Origin: JBOGDS01 sp050743075
GTDB taxonomy: Bacteria; Actinomycetota; Actinomycetes; Jiangellales; Jiangellaceae
Direction: 5' to 3'
Assembly: GCA_050743075.1 (NCBI GenBank)
Contig: JBOGDS010000078.1
Coordinates: 1 to 16,072, forward strand
Length of the DNA: 16,072 nt
Shown: positions 1 through 7,800 of the stretch, piece after piece
Numbering within the stretch: the stretch's first letter is position 1
Layout of the letters: the number at the start of each line of letters is the position of its first letter
Notes under the pieces: generated by a model
What the model saw: only the letters and a program-made list of their open reading frames with translations
What the model was told of the DNA's origin: nothing
Databases searched by the model: none
Translations under genes and position numbers: made by a program

Positions 1-792
1 GCGCAGCGCCGGATCGGCGGCGGCCAGGGCCGCGGCGGCCCGCACCACGACGTCCGGCGCCTTCAGCGGCTGGATCCGGCCGGCGTAGAGCAGCACGGCC
101 GCGCCGGCGGGAAGCCCGAGACGGCGCCGTGCTGCCCCCGTGTCGCCGGGGCTGAAGACGTCCAGGTCGACGCCCGGATGAACCACCGAGATCCGATCGG
201 GATCGGCGCCGTAGAGGTCGACGAGTGCCGCTGCCTCGCCGTCGGTGTTGGCGACCAGCCGGTCGGCTGCCGCCACGACCTGCTCCTCGCCGAGAATCCG
301 CTCCAGCGGCTCCGGTGCGTCGCCGTCGGCCAGCGTAAGGTTCTTGACCTTGGCCATGGTGTGCATGGAATGGACCAACGGCACCCGCCACCGCCCCGTC
401 ACACGCCGAGCGACCTCGCCGGACAGCCAGTAGTGGGAGTGGACCAGGTCGTACCTTCCCGGGTCGAAGGCTGCCTCGACACCGAGGACGCCGGTGGTGA
501 ACCGACAGAGCTCGCCGGACAGGTCACGTCGCTCGAGGACCTCGTACGGTCCGGCCACGACGTGCCTGACCCGTACGCCGGGCGCCACCTCGACGGTCGA
601 CTGCTGCGCACTGGAGGTGGCTCTGGTGAAGACCTCGACCTCGACGCCGCACTGCGCGAGCCGACGGGCCAGTTCGACGACGTAGACGTTCATGCCGCCG
701 GCGTCGCCGATGCCGGGTTGGTCCAGCGGCGACGTGTGGACGCTGAGCATGGCAACCCGCCGTGGCATTCGGGCGCTCGGGAGCACGGTCAC
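1..792 (-). CDS. mshA: D-inositol-3-phosphate glycosyltransferase MshA, partial (C-terminus beyond window start)
   Basis: MshA transfers GlcNAc from UDP-GlcNAc to 1L-myo-inositol 1-phosphate, the first committed step of mycothiol synthesis in the cytoplasm. Reading the minus strand gives an open frame of 264 codons running off the left edge, about 60% of the usual 420-450 residues. Near the N-terminus it has MLSVHTSPLDQPG and GDAGGMNVYVVELARRL, the glycine-rich loop typical of MshA, then HSHYWLSG, SMHTMAKVKN and, close to the edge, GRIQPLKAPDVV, the start of the second GT-B domain. The E-x7-E donor-site motif would lie outside the window. GTG at 792 is chosen because GGAGG lies 11 bases upstream (804-808); an in-frame ATG at 768 (MPRRVAMLS) is the alternative. 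The gene is separated from the upstream exporter by 91 bases and has its own sigma-R-like promoter. Identification is very secure from the motifs. Confidence 0.95.
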   Translation of the reverse strand, partial: MTVLPSARMPRRVAMLSVHTSPLDQPGIGDAGGMNVYVVELARRLAQCGVEVEVFTRATSSAQQSTVEVAPGVRVRHVVAGPYEVLERRDLSGELCRFTTGVLGVEAAFDPGRYDLVHSHYWLSGEVARRVTGRWRVPLVHSMHTMAKVKNLTLADGDAPEPLERILGEEQVVAAADRLVANTDGEAAALVDLYGADPDRISVVHPGVDLDVFSPGDTGAARRRLGLPAGAAVLLYAGRIQPLKAPDVVVRAAAALAAADPALR

Positions 793-816
793 GTCAGGGC
801 ACACCTCCAAGTTCTC

Positions 817-842
817 AACGTTCCCGTCCCCGCTCCGATTCC
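817..842 (-). promoter_or_regulatory. Putative sigma-R (SigR/SigH-type) promoter of mshA
   Basis: On the minus strand GGAAT (842-838) is followed after exactly 18 bases by GTT (819-817). This matches the sigma-R consensus GGAAT-N18-GTT of actinomycete thiol-oxidative stress sigma factors. Transcription would begin around 808-811, giving a leader of under 20 bases with GGAGG near its 5' end. In Streptomyces coelicolor mshA is a known sigma-R target, so both position and gene identity support the call. It has not been tested here. Confidence 0.72.
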
Positions 843-883
843 ACGCGACCCGGGGGGTCGAGCAGCGCGTCGTCACGGCCGGC

Positions 884-2524
884 TCAACGGTCCGCTGGGA
901 CGGAGTCGTGCACCCCGTCGCGGGCGGGAACGAGGTCCGCGAAGCGCCCCGGACGCTGATCAGGATCGGCGACCTCCACCGCCACCAGATGCTGGGTCAC
1001 CGGTCCGCCGACCCGGTCCAGCACGCGGGTACGATCGAGCACGACCGGAGCGATCGGCTCGGTGCGGCGGTGCTGGCGCAGATGGTCGTCCCACGAACGC
1101 ACCAGGAACACCTCCTGCATCACATGGGGGTCCCCGGCCCCGCGGTACAGCTGCCAGCGGTAGGCGCCGGATCGCAGGCGGAGCACCCTCAACTGGTCCA
1201 TGAGGTCGAGGAACTCGCCCAGATCATTGTCGTGGATCCGCCAGGTGTTGGTCACCATCACCGGCCCGCCTCTCAGCGGTTGATCCTGATGGAGGTGTTC
1301 GTGCGGACTGCGCTGCGGCGTGACGACGCCGTCGGGAGCGGGCAGCGGAGCGCGCAGAGCGATCAGCCCGAGTAGCACGACCGTCGCCGACAACGCCGTC
1401 ATCGTCGCGCCCACCCCGATGGCGTCACCCAGAGCCCCGGCAAAGATGGCGCCCAGCGGCACGAAGCTCGGGTAGACCATGCTGTAGAGGCTCATGACCC
1501 GTCCGCGCACCCAGTCCGGCGCGAGTAGCTGGGCGGTGGCCGCGAGGGTCACCAGGACCCAGATCCAGAACACACCGGCGACGATCATCACCGTACCGGT
1601 GAGCCATTGACTGCGTGACAGACCCGCGACAATGCCGGCCAACCCGACCCCGACGACCGAGAACGGGATCATCGCCGAACCCAGCAGCCGGTTGCCCTGG
1701 CGCCGCGTCGCCGTTCCTACCAGCGCGCCTGCACCCATCGCCCCAAGCAGCACACCGTAGGACCCCGCCCCGCCGTCGAGCACATCGCTGGTCAGATTCG
1801 GCAGGACGGCCTGGATCACAGCCGACGTCAACGCGAAGGCCGCTACCAGCCCGAGCAGCCAGCGCAGGAGCGGGGTGAAGCGGACGAAGCGTAACCCGAT
1901 CGCGATGGCGCTGGACACCGAGGACTCTTCCTCGGTGTCCGATGCCACCCGAACCCGACGCATTGCCACGATGGTGACGACGTACGAAGCAGCGTTCAGC
2001 ACGAACGCAGTCCCCGGCCCGGCGACGACGACCACGACGCCGCCGATGGCGGGTCCGAGGGCACGCGCGACGTTGAACCCGGCCGAGTTGATCGCCACCG
2101 CATCGGCCACCAGCCCGCGGGGGACGAGGTCGGGGACGATCGCGTGCGAGACCGGGAGGTTGAACGCGACGCCGGTGCCGAGAACCAGCCCCAGGCCGAG
2201 AAGCCACCCTGGGCTCGACCGGCCGGTGAACCGCAGCACGGCCATCGCCAGGGCGGCCACGGCCATCAGCGCATGGGCGAACACCACGACCTTGCGGCGG
2301 TCCACCAGGTCGGCGACCACGCCCGCAGGCAGGGCGAGCAGCAGGACCGGCAGCGTGGACGAGCCGGCCATCAGGCCGACCCACAGCGCCGAACCCGTGA
2401 GCTCGAGCATGAGCCAGGACGCCGCCACCGTGTGCAGGAACCCGCCCAGGTAGCCGACGACCGAAGCGATCCACAGGGCGCGGAACGCCTTGATCCGCAG
2501 CGGCTGGCTGGCGGCGCGCGACAT
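884..2524 (-). CDS. MFS transporter of the MFS_3 / EntS-like type with a C-terminal soluble domain
   Basis: The product is 546 residues. About 410 N-terminal residues form 11-12 hydrophobic helices of a major facilitator; the family motif between helices 2 and 3 reads VVADLVDRRKVV. Many relatives are annotated as transmembrane secretion effectors or enterobactin exporter-like proteins. After residue 410 comes a hydrophilic tail of about 130 residues, which includes NTWRIHDNDLGEFLDLMDQL and MQEVFLVRSWDDHLRQHRR. It resembles the antibiotic-biosynthesis-monooxygenase-like (dimeric alpha/beta barrel) tail found in this family. ATG at 2524 has GAGAG just upstream. The start is 15 bases after the regulator's stop, so the two are probably co-transcribed. 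The exported substrate is unknown; a link to the divergent sugar operon through the shared regulator is inference. Confidence 0.85.
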   Translation of the reverse strand: MSRAASQPLRIKAFRALWIASVVGYLGGFLHTVAASWLMLELTGSALWVGLMAGSSTLPVLLLALPAGVVADLVDRRKVVVFAHALMAVAALAMAVLRFTGRSSPGWLLGLGLVLGTGVAFNLPVSHAIVPDLVPRGLVADAVAINSAGFNVARALGPAIGGVVVVVAGPGTAFVLNAASYVVTIVAMRRVRVASDTEEESSVSSAIAIGLRFVRFTPLLRWLLGLVAAFALTSAVIQAVLPNLTSDVLDGGAGSYGVLLGAMGAGALVGTATRRQGNRLLGSAMIPFSVVGVGLAGIVAGLSRSQWLTGTVMIVAGVFWIWVLVTLAATAQLLAPDWVRGRVMSLYSMVYPSFVPLGAIFAGALGDAIGVGATMTALSATVVLLGLIALRAPLPAPDGVVTPQRSPHEHLHQDQPLRGGPVMVTNTWRIHDNDLGEFLDLMDQLRVLRLRSGAYRWQLYRGAGDPHVMQEVFLVRSWDDHLRQHRRTEPIAPVVLDRTRVLDRVGGPVTQHLVAVEVADPDQRPGRFADLVPARDGVHDSVPADR

Positions 2525-2539
2525 GAGACTCTCAGGCGG

Positions 2540-4009
2540 TCAGCCGATCGGAACGGCCCGGGGCGTCGCGCCGAGATCGTGCAGGACCGGTAGGCCCGTG
2601 ATCGCACCCACCATCTCGGCGGTCCGACGGACAGCCGCCGAGGCAGTGAGCCGGTCGGTCAGTACCGCTTCCAGCATGGCGGCGAGCTGCGCCGACACGC
2701 GTGGGTACACCGGAGTGGCGGGTCTGGTCACTGCGTGTTCCAGGATCTCGGCCGTCATGGCCACGAAGGGGGACGCCGCGGCGGCCAGCGCGATGGCTGA
2801 CCGGCGCGGCGGGATCCGGCCCGTCGCCTGCGCGACCCGTGCCAGCGCCTCCGGCGCGACGACGTGCTCGAGCAGGCGCATCGCCTGCTTCGGGTCGGCG
2901 GCCTGGCGGAAGATGCCGTAGACCATGGTGCCGGTCACGCTGGCCGGGAACCCCATCGGTCCTGCGGGGACGGCGACGAACCCGACTTCGTCCGCCAGGT
3001 CGTGCACGCTCAGACCGACCATGTGTGCGAGCGTGCCGGCCTCGTAGCTGCCGCCGAAGCTGATCGCGGCCTGACGGTGGCCGAGCAGCCTGATCGGGCG
3101 GTTCCAGTCGTACCCCACCGACTCTTGCGCGAGTAGCCGCTCGTCGACCAGTTGGCGCACGAACTGGACCGCCTGCACGGCAGCGACCGAGTCGAGGCTG
3201 ACGACGCTCTCACCGAGCACCGAGGCGCCGTTGGACGCCAACAACGCGATCAGGCAGTAGGCCGTCGTCTCCCCGCCTCTGGAACCGGCCGGCATCACGA
3301 TCGGGAAGGGAACGCCGTCGCCGGCGACCCTCCGACCTACGGCCAGTAGGTCCGACCAGGTCCGGGGCGGGTCGAGACCTCGGGAGTCGAGCTGGTCCCG
3401 CCAATACCACAGGCCGGCCACGTCGGCGACCGCGGACACAGCGAACGTCCGGCCCTCGTACAGCGTCGCTGTCACGAGCGGCGGCAGGAAGTCCGCCTTG
3501 TGTTCACGGTGGACCCAGTCGTGGTCGAGCTCGTCCAGGCTGTGCAGGAATCCGGCCGCAGCGAACTCGGGTACCCAGACCGAGTCGAGCACCGCCAGGT
3601 CGGGCGCCAACCCGTCGGCGACCGCGTGGGTCAGCATGTGGTGCAGGTCGGCGCGCGGAACGGCGACGACGTTGATGCCCAGGTCGGCAGGCGCGGCGCC
3701 GCGCACAATCCGTTCCCACGGGCCTTCCTGCGGGACGACGATGCGGATCTCGCCTCGATCACGCCCACGGGGCGCCCAGTGCGGGTTCACGAACGTCCCG
3801 CGGCCGCGGTGGCGCAGCACCACGCCCTCGTCGGCCAGCTCCGACAGTGCCCGGGTCACGGGCGTCCGGCTGATCCCGAAGGTCTCGCACAGCTCGTGCT
3901 CGGTGGGAAGCCGGTCTCCCGGCCCGTAACGGCCGCTCAGGAGATCCTCGAGCAACAGGGTCTTGAGCTGGAAGTACAGGGGGATGGGCCGGCCGGGATC
4001 GATCGACAT
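2540..4009 (-). CDS. GntR-family regulator fused to an extracellular-solute-binding-protein-like domain
   Basis: Residues 1 to about 75 are a GntR winged helix-turn-helix: PIPLYFQLKTLLLEDLLSGR, then PTEHELCETFGISRTPVTRA, then the wing HRGRGTFVNP. The remaining roughly 400 residues are neither the UTRA nor the FCD domain usual for GntR proteins. They read as a family 1 (maltose-binding-like) solute-binding fold: a beta strand IRIVVPQ, LAPDLAVLDSVWVPEFAAAG, TWSDLLAVGRRVA, GTMVYGIFRQAADPKQAMRL. No signal peptide or lipobox precedes it, so it should act in the cytoplasm as a sugar-sensing domain. ATG 4009 is chosen with GGAGG about 10 bases upstream; GTG 4027 would overlap that site and give the 495-residue form. 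It is divergent from the ABC operon, and the shared intergenic region contains a perfect inverted repeat. The ligand is probably the imported glycoside or its product (inference). Confidence 0.86.
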   Translation of the reverse strand: MSIDPGRPIPLYFQLKTLLLEDLLSGRYGPGDRLPTEHELCETFGISRTPVTRALSELADEGVVLRHRGRGTFVNPHWAPRGRDRGEIRIVVPQEGPWERIVRGAAPADLGINVVAVPRADLHHMLTHAVADGLAPDLAVLDSVWVPEFAAAGFLHSLDELDHDWVHREHKADFLPPLVTATLYEGRTFAVSAVADVAGLWYWRDQLDSRGLDPPRTWSDLLAVGRRVAGDGVPFPIVMPAGSRGGETTAYCLIALLASNGASVLGESVVSLDSVAAVQAVQFVRQLVDERLLAQESVGYDWNRPIRLLGHRQAAISFGGSYEAGTLAHMVGLSVHDLADEVGFVAVPAGPMGFPASVTGTMVYGIFRQAADPKQAMRLLEHVVAPEALARVAQATGRIPPRRSAIALAAAASPFVAMTAEILEHAVTRPATPVYPRVSAQLAAMLEAVLTDRLTASAAVRRTAEMVGAITGLPVLHDLGATPRAVPIG

Positions 4010-4046
4010 CGTCGTTGATCCTCCCACGGCCGCCCATGCCCGCCTC

Positions 4047-4075
4047 TTGACGCCCGGCCCCTGGCTTGTTATACC
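4047..4075 (+). promoter_or_regulatory. Predicted promoter of the glycoside uptake operon
   Basis: TTGACG (4047-4052) is followed after 17 bases by TATACC (4070-4075). Start would be near 4082, with a leader of about 76 bases to GTG 4158. Its -10 overlaps the -10 of the opposing promoter, so the two should compete for polymerase. The inverted repeat at 4091-4110 lies just downstream of the predicted start, where a bound repressor would block elongation or clearance. Confidence 0.58.
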
Positions 4076-4097
4076 TCCACACTAATGACTTTGTCAC
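4068..4097 (-). promoter_or_regulatory. Predicted promoter of the GntR-MFS operon
   Basis: On the minus strand GTGACA (4097-4092, 5 of 6 to TTGACA) is followed after 18 bases by TATAAC (4073-4068, 5 of 6 to TATAAT). Start would be near 4061, giving a leader of about 50 bases. The -35 lies inside the inverted repeat at 4091-4110, which predicts autoregulation. Confidence 0.6.
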
Positions 4098-4110
4098 GCT
4101 CGTGTGACAA
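4091..4110. promoter_or_regulatory. Candidate operator: inverted repeat TTGTCAC-N6-GTGACAA
   Basis: The arms are 7 bases and perfectly complementary, separated by GCTCGT. A further half-site just to the left makes a nested palindrome TGAC-TTT-GTCA (4086-4096). A dyad of this length fits a GntR dimer. It covers the -35 of the regulator's own promoter and lies just downstream of the opposite start. That GntR-SBP binds it is inference. Confidence 0.6.
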
Positions 4111-4146
4111 GACTCCCCATGAACGACGAGCGTCCGCGGGACGACC

Positions 4147-4152
4147 GGGAGG
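4147..4152 (+). promoter_or_regulatory. Ribosome binding site deciding the start of the first hydrolase
   Basis: GGGAGG lies 5 bases before GTG 4158. The earlier in-frame candidates, GTG 4104 and ATG 4119, have no comparable site, and 4104 lies inside the candidate operator. Confidence 0.7.
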
Positions 4153-4157
4153 CTGCA

Positions 4158-5501
4158 GTGGCCAGCCAGCAGCCGGTGGCGAGCCGTACCGTCGGCGCCG
4201 ACGAGTTGGCCAGCAGGGCGTTGGCGGTGCTGGAGGCCAATCAGCTCGGCCCCGTCACGCTCCCGTCCCCCCAGCTGTATCCGCACCAGTGGAGCTGGGA
4301 CGCCGCCTTCATCGCGATGGCCTACGCCCACGTCGACCAGCCGCGCGCGGAGGGTGAGCTGCGGGCGCTGTTCGCCGGGCAGTGGTCCAACGGAATGCTG
4401 CCGCACATCGTCTTCGCGCCCGGCGGAGGTCCGTACTTCCCGGGCCCCGACGTCTGGCAGGCCGATCGCTCGCCGCACGCCCCTCCCGGCCAAGCCACCT
4501 CGGGCATCGTGCAGCCGCCGGTGCACGCCAGCGCCGTCCTGCAGATCTGCCGGCATGCCGGCGATCCGGAAGCAGCGGCCAGGTTCCGCACCGAGATGCT
4601 GCCCAAGCTCGACGCCTGGCACGGCTACCTACACCGCGAGCGCACGCGGGGCAACGGTCTGGTCGAGATCTGGCACCCCTGGGAATCGGGCATGGACAAC
4701 TCCCCGATGTGGGACGACGCCCTCGCCCGGATCGTGCTGACTCCCGGCGACGTGCCGAGCTACGAACGGGTCGACGTCCTGGTCGGTCCGGTCGAGGAGC
4801 GCCCGACCGGGGACGAGTACGACCGCTACGTATACCTGGTCGCGCTCTTCCGTGATCTCGGCTACGACCCGGCCGCCATCCGGGAGGCGTGCCCGTTCGT
4901 CGTCCAGGACGTGCTGTTCAACGCGGTACTGGTGCAGGCCGATCGGGACCTGGCTACGCTCGCCCAGCTCGCCGGTGCCGACCCGGTGCCCTACGACCGC
5001 CGGGCCGACCGGACTGCGGCGGCTCTCGACGGCCTGTTGTGGGACGACGACCGCGCGCACCACCTCGGCTACGACGTACGCCGGCAGGCGACCGTCACGA
5101 CGGCCACCGCCGCCTGCTTCGCGCCCCTGTTCGCGGGCGTACCCTCGGCCGCCAGGGCGGCCCGGATGGTGGAGGCGGTCACGGCGTCGTCGGTCCGACC
5201 CGGTAGCCGTGGGTTCGTCGTCCCGAGCCTGTCGCCCGACGATCCGCGCTTCCTGCGGACGCGCTACTGGCGCGGCCCCGTCTGGCCCGTGATCAACTGG
5301 CTACTCTACCGCGGACTCTCCCGCTACGGATATCGGTCCGAGGCCGGTCAGGTGCGTGCTGCTCTCATCGATCTGGCCCGTGAGGGCGGCTTCTACGAGC
5401 ACTACGACCCCACGACCGGCCGCGGACACGGCGGAGGGCAGTTCGCCTGGACCGCCGCGCTGGTCCTCGACCTGCTCCTCGACGAGGACGGGCACACCTG
5501 A
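4158..5501 (+). CDS. GH63-like glycoside hydrolase, glucosylglycerate/mannosylglycerate hydrolase type
   Basis: With the GTG 4158 start the product has 447 residues, about the size of characterised mycobacterial glucosylglycerate hydrolases. The (alpha/alpha)6-barrel signatures run in order: LYPHQWSWDAAFIAMAYAH (about residues 40-58), QWSNGMLPHIVF, YFPGPDVW, TSGIVQPPVHASA, WHPWESGMDNSPMWD, RYWRGPVWPVINWLLYRGL and FYEHYDPTTGRG. Asp180 in MDNSP and Glu414 in FYEHYDP sit where the general acid and base of this family are expected. It has no signal peptide, so it should act in the cytoplasm on an imported substrate, releasing a hexose and probably glycerate. It is the first gene of the ABC operon, 36 bases before the binding protein. 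Other small alpha-glucosides or alpha-mannosides remain possible, since the family is easily misassigned as trehalase or glucosidase. Confidence 0.85.
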   Translation: MASQQPVASRTVGADELASRALAVLEANQLGPVTLPSPQLYPHQWSWDAAFIAMAYAHVDQPRAEGELRALFAGQWSNGMLPHIVFAPGGGPYFPGPDVWQADRSPHAPPGQATSGIVQPPVHASAVLQICRHAGDPEAAARFRTEMLPKLDAWHGYLHRERTRGNGLVEIWHPWESGMDNSPMWDDALARIVLTPGDVPSYERVDVLVGPVEERPTGDEYDRYVYLVALFRDLGYDPAAIREACPFVVQDVLFNAVLVQADRDLATLAQLAGADPVPYDRRADRTAAALDGLLWDDDRAHHLGYDVRRQATVTTATAACFAPLFAGVPSAARAARMVEAVTASSVRPGSRGFVVPSLSPDDPRFLRTRYWRGPVWPVINWLLYRGLSRYGYRSEAGQVRAALIDLAREGGFYEHYDPTTGRGHGGGQFAWTAALVLDLLLDEDGHT

Positions 5502-5537
5502 CGCCACCCGAGTGAAACCTGAGTCAAGGAGGAACAC

Positions 5538-6857
5538 ATGGCTGTGTCTCGCATCCTGCCACGGTGGCTCGTAGCCATCCCGCCCCTCGCTCTGCTGGCC
5601 ACCGCGTGCGGGACCGACGACGAGGGCGACGACGGAACTGCCGGTGCCGACGGCGGCGTCGTCTTCTTCTCGACCCAGCTCGCCCCCGTCGAAGAGGCCG
5701 AGAAGGTTCGCAACGCAATCCTGACCGGCTATGACGGCGAAGTGGACTTCATCGGCGCCGAGAACTATGGCGCCTGGGTCGACCGGATCACGGCCGAGGC
5801 CGAGGCTGGAGACGTCACGATCGATCTGCTCGGCGGGCTGCACGGCGACTACGTCTCGTTGGGCACCGAGCGCCTGACCGACCTGTCGGACCTTCAGGAC
5901 GAGCTGTCCGAGGCGGGCTTCGACGAGACCTACCTGGAGCTCGCGCGGCTCGGCACCGACAGCGCCTACTACATCCCGTGGATGCAGGCCACCTACATCA
6001 TGGTCGCCAACAGGCAGGCCCTGGACCACCTACCTGAGGGCGCCGACGTGAACGAGTTGACGTACGAGGAGTACGCCGACTGGGCCGCCAACATCTTCGA
6101 GGCGACCGGCCAGGCCAAGGTCGGCTTCCCGGCCGGCGAGGACGGCCTACTGCCGCGGTTCTTCGAGGGTTACCTCCTGCCGGCGTTCACCGGTGGCCTG
6201 GTGACCACGTTCAACGAGTCCGACGAGGCCTGGGACTGGATGAGCAGCATCTGGGAGCACACGCATCCGCAGTCGGTCGGCTACGGGTTCATGCGGGACC
6301 CGCTCCTGTCCGAGGAGGTCTGGGTCGCATGGGACCACGTCGCCCGACTGAAGGACGCGCTGGAGCAAAGACCGGACGACTTCGTGGCGTTCCCGGCGCC
6401 CGCGGGACCGGAGGGGCGCGCCTTCATGCCGGTCCTCGCCGGTCTGGCGATTCCGCAGGGCGCTCCGAACGCGGACAACGCGCAGAGTCTGATCGAGTAC
6501 ATCTCGGGGCTGGAAACGCAGGCGACCGCACTGCGAGAGGTCGGCTTCTTCCCGGTCGTGGAGGGTGACCTGCCCGAGGACGTCTCGCCCGGCATCCAGA
6601 TGCAGGCCGATGCAGTCGCCATGCAGACGGAGGCCGAGGACGCCCTGCCGTCGCTGCTGCCGATCGGGCTCGGTGACGCGGGGGGCGACTTCAACAAGGT
6701 CTTCGTCGACACGTTCACGCGGATCGTGCTCAACGGTGAGGACACTCGTACCGTCCTCGAGGAGCAGAGCGCGGTCCTCGACGCACTCATGCAAGAGACC
6801 GGCGCACCGTGCTGGGAGCCTGACCCCGAGAGCGAGGGTCCCTGCCAGGTTGGCTGA
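5538..6857 (+). CDS. ABC transporter substrate-binding lipoprotein (family 1, sugar)
   Basis: The product has 439 residues. The N-terminus MAVSRILPRWLVAIPP followed by LALLATACGTDDEGDDG is a lipoprotein signal, with the lipobox ending at Cys24 and an acidic linker after it. The mature part is a type II periplasmic-binding fold: VVFFSTQLAPVEEAEKVRNA, VDRITAEAEAGDVTIDLLGG, YYIPWMQATYIMVANRQAL and FVAFPAPAGPEGRAFMPVLAG, typical of carbohydrate uptake family 1 binders. AAGGAGG lies 5 bases before the ATG, the strongest ribosome site in the operon, as expected for a binding protein made in excess. It should deliver the glycoside to the two permeases that follow. The ligand cannot be read from sequence. 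Confidence 0.92.
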   Translation: MAVSRILPRWLVAIPPLALLATACGTDDEGDDGTAGADGGVVFFSTQLAPVEEAEKVRNAILTGYDGEVDFIGAENYGAWVDRITAEAEAGDVTIDLLGGLHGDYVSLGTERLTDLSDLQDELSEAGFDETYLELARLGTDSAYYIPWMQATYIMVANRQALDHLPEGADVNELTYEEYADWAANIFEATGQAKVGFPAGEDGLLPRFFEGYLLPAFTGGLVTTFNESDEAWDWMSSIWEHTHPQSVGYGFMRDPLLSEEVWVAWDHVARLKDALEQRPDDFVAFPAPAGPEGRAFMPVLAGLAIPQGAPNADNAQSLIEYISGLETQATALREVGFFPVVEGDLPEDVSPGIQMQADAVAMQTEAEDALPSLLPIGLGDAGGDFNKVFVDTFTRIVLNGEDTRTVLEEQSAVLDALMQETGAPCWEPDPESEGPCQVG

Positions 6858-6864
6858 GCCGAGC

Positions 6865-7800
6865 ATGACCGAACAGAGCACCACAACGGTCCCTGGGGAC
6901 GCCGGCGTGCGGCGCCCCCAGGGACGCGACCGGCTGCGTTCGACACTCGGCGGGCCGCGCCTGCCCTACTGGCTCGTGCTGCCTGCGATCCTGTACCTGG
7001 CGCTGTTCTTCGCCTGGCCGATGGTGCAGGCGCTCGGTCTCGCCTTTGTCGGCGACGACGGCGGACTGACGCTCGACCACGTGCGGACCATGGTCGACGA
7101 CGTCGCGTTCCCAGATGCGCTCCGGTTCACGTTGCTCCTACTGGTGATCATCATCCCGATCGAGTTCGCGGTGGCGCTGACCATGGCGCTGATGGCCAAC
7201 AGTCCACGGCTGCGCGGACGCGGGCTGTTCCTGTACATCTACGCGATCCCGCTGGCAGTCTCCGAACTCGCGGCGGGCATCGTGTGGTTCGCGATCTTCA
7301 CACAGCAGGGCTACCTCAATTCGGTGTTGCAGCACCTGGGGCTGGCGGACGTCCCGTTCATCTGGCTCGACCCGCGTTCCACGGAGCAACTGCTGCTGGC
7401 AGTTGTCCTGGCCGAGGTGTGGCGCTCCACCTCGCTCATTATGATCATCCTGGTTGCGGGCCTGCAGGGCATCCCGCGCGACTACCTGGAGGCCGCAGAG
7501 CTCTTCGGCGCGGGCCCGTTCACCAGGGTGCGCACAGTGATCCTGCCGATGCTCAAGCCGAGCATCCAGGTGGCCCTCATCTTCCGCACGATCCTGGCGT
7601 TCCAGGTCTTCGCCACGGTGATCGCGCTGACCGGGCGAGGCGCGACCGTGCTGACGGCGGAGGCCTACCGCTGGCAGACCGACATCCGCGACGCCAACGT
7701 TGCTGCCGCCTACGCCGGCCTGATCCTTGCGCTTTCGATCGTGTCCACGATGATGATCCTTCGGCTCACGCGCACGCCGAGAGAGCAGCGGATGACATGA
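6865..7800 (+). CDS. ABC sugar transporter permease, MalF/UgpA type
   Basis: The product has 311 residues with six predicted membrane helices, the first at PYWLVLPAILYLALFFAWP. The cytoplasmic EAA loop that docks the ATPase reads EAAELFGAGPFTRVRTVILP, starting near residue 209. ATG 6865 follows the binding protein's stop by 7 bases; no strong ribosome site is visible, which suggests translational coupling. The end overlaps the next permease by 4 bases (ATGA). It pairs with the downstream permease to form the membrane channel. Confidence 0.92.
   Translation: MTEQSTTTVPGDAGVRRPQGRDRLRSTLGGPRLPYWLVLPAILYLALFFAWPMVQALGLAFVGDDGGLTLDHVRTMVDDVAFPDALRFTLLLLVIIIPIEFAVALTMALMANSPRLRGRGLFLYIYAIPLAVSELAAGIVWFAIFTQQGYLNSVLQHLGLADVPFIWLDPRSTEQLLLAVVLAEVWRSTSLIMIILVAGLQGIPRDYLEAAELFGAGPFTRVRTVILPMLKPSIQVALIFRTILAFQVFATVIALTGRGATVLTAEAYRWQTDIRDANVAAAYAGLILALSIVSTMMILRLTRTPREQRMT

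Noticed and set aside
178..1375. Long plus-strand open frames opposite mshA and the MFS gene
   Set aside because: They are Arg/Pro/His-rich antisense frames of clear minus-strand genes, without ribosome sites or family motifs.
3759..4622. Minus-strand frame of 287 codons spanning the regulator start, the promoters and the first hydrolase
   Set aside because: It crosses both promoters and is antisense to a well-supported hydrolase; composition is that of a GC-rich shadow.
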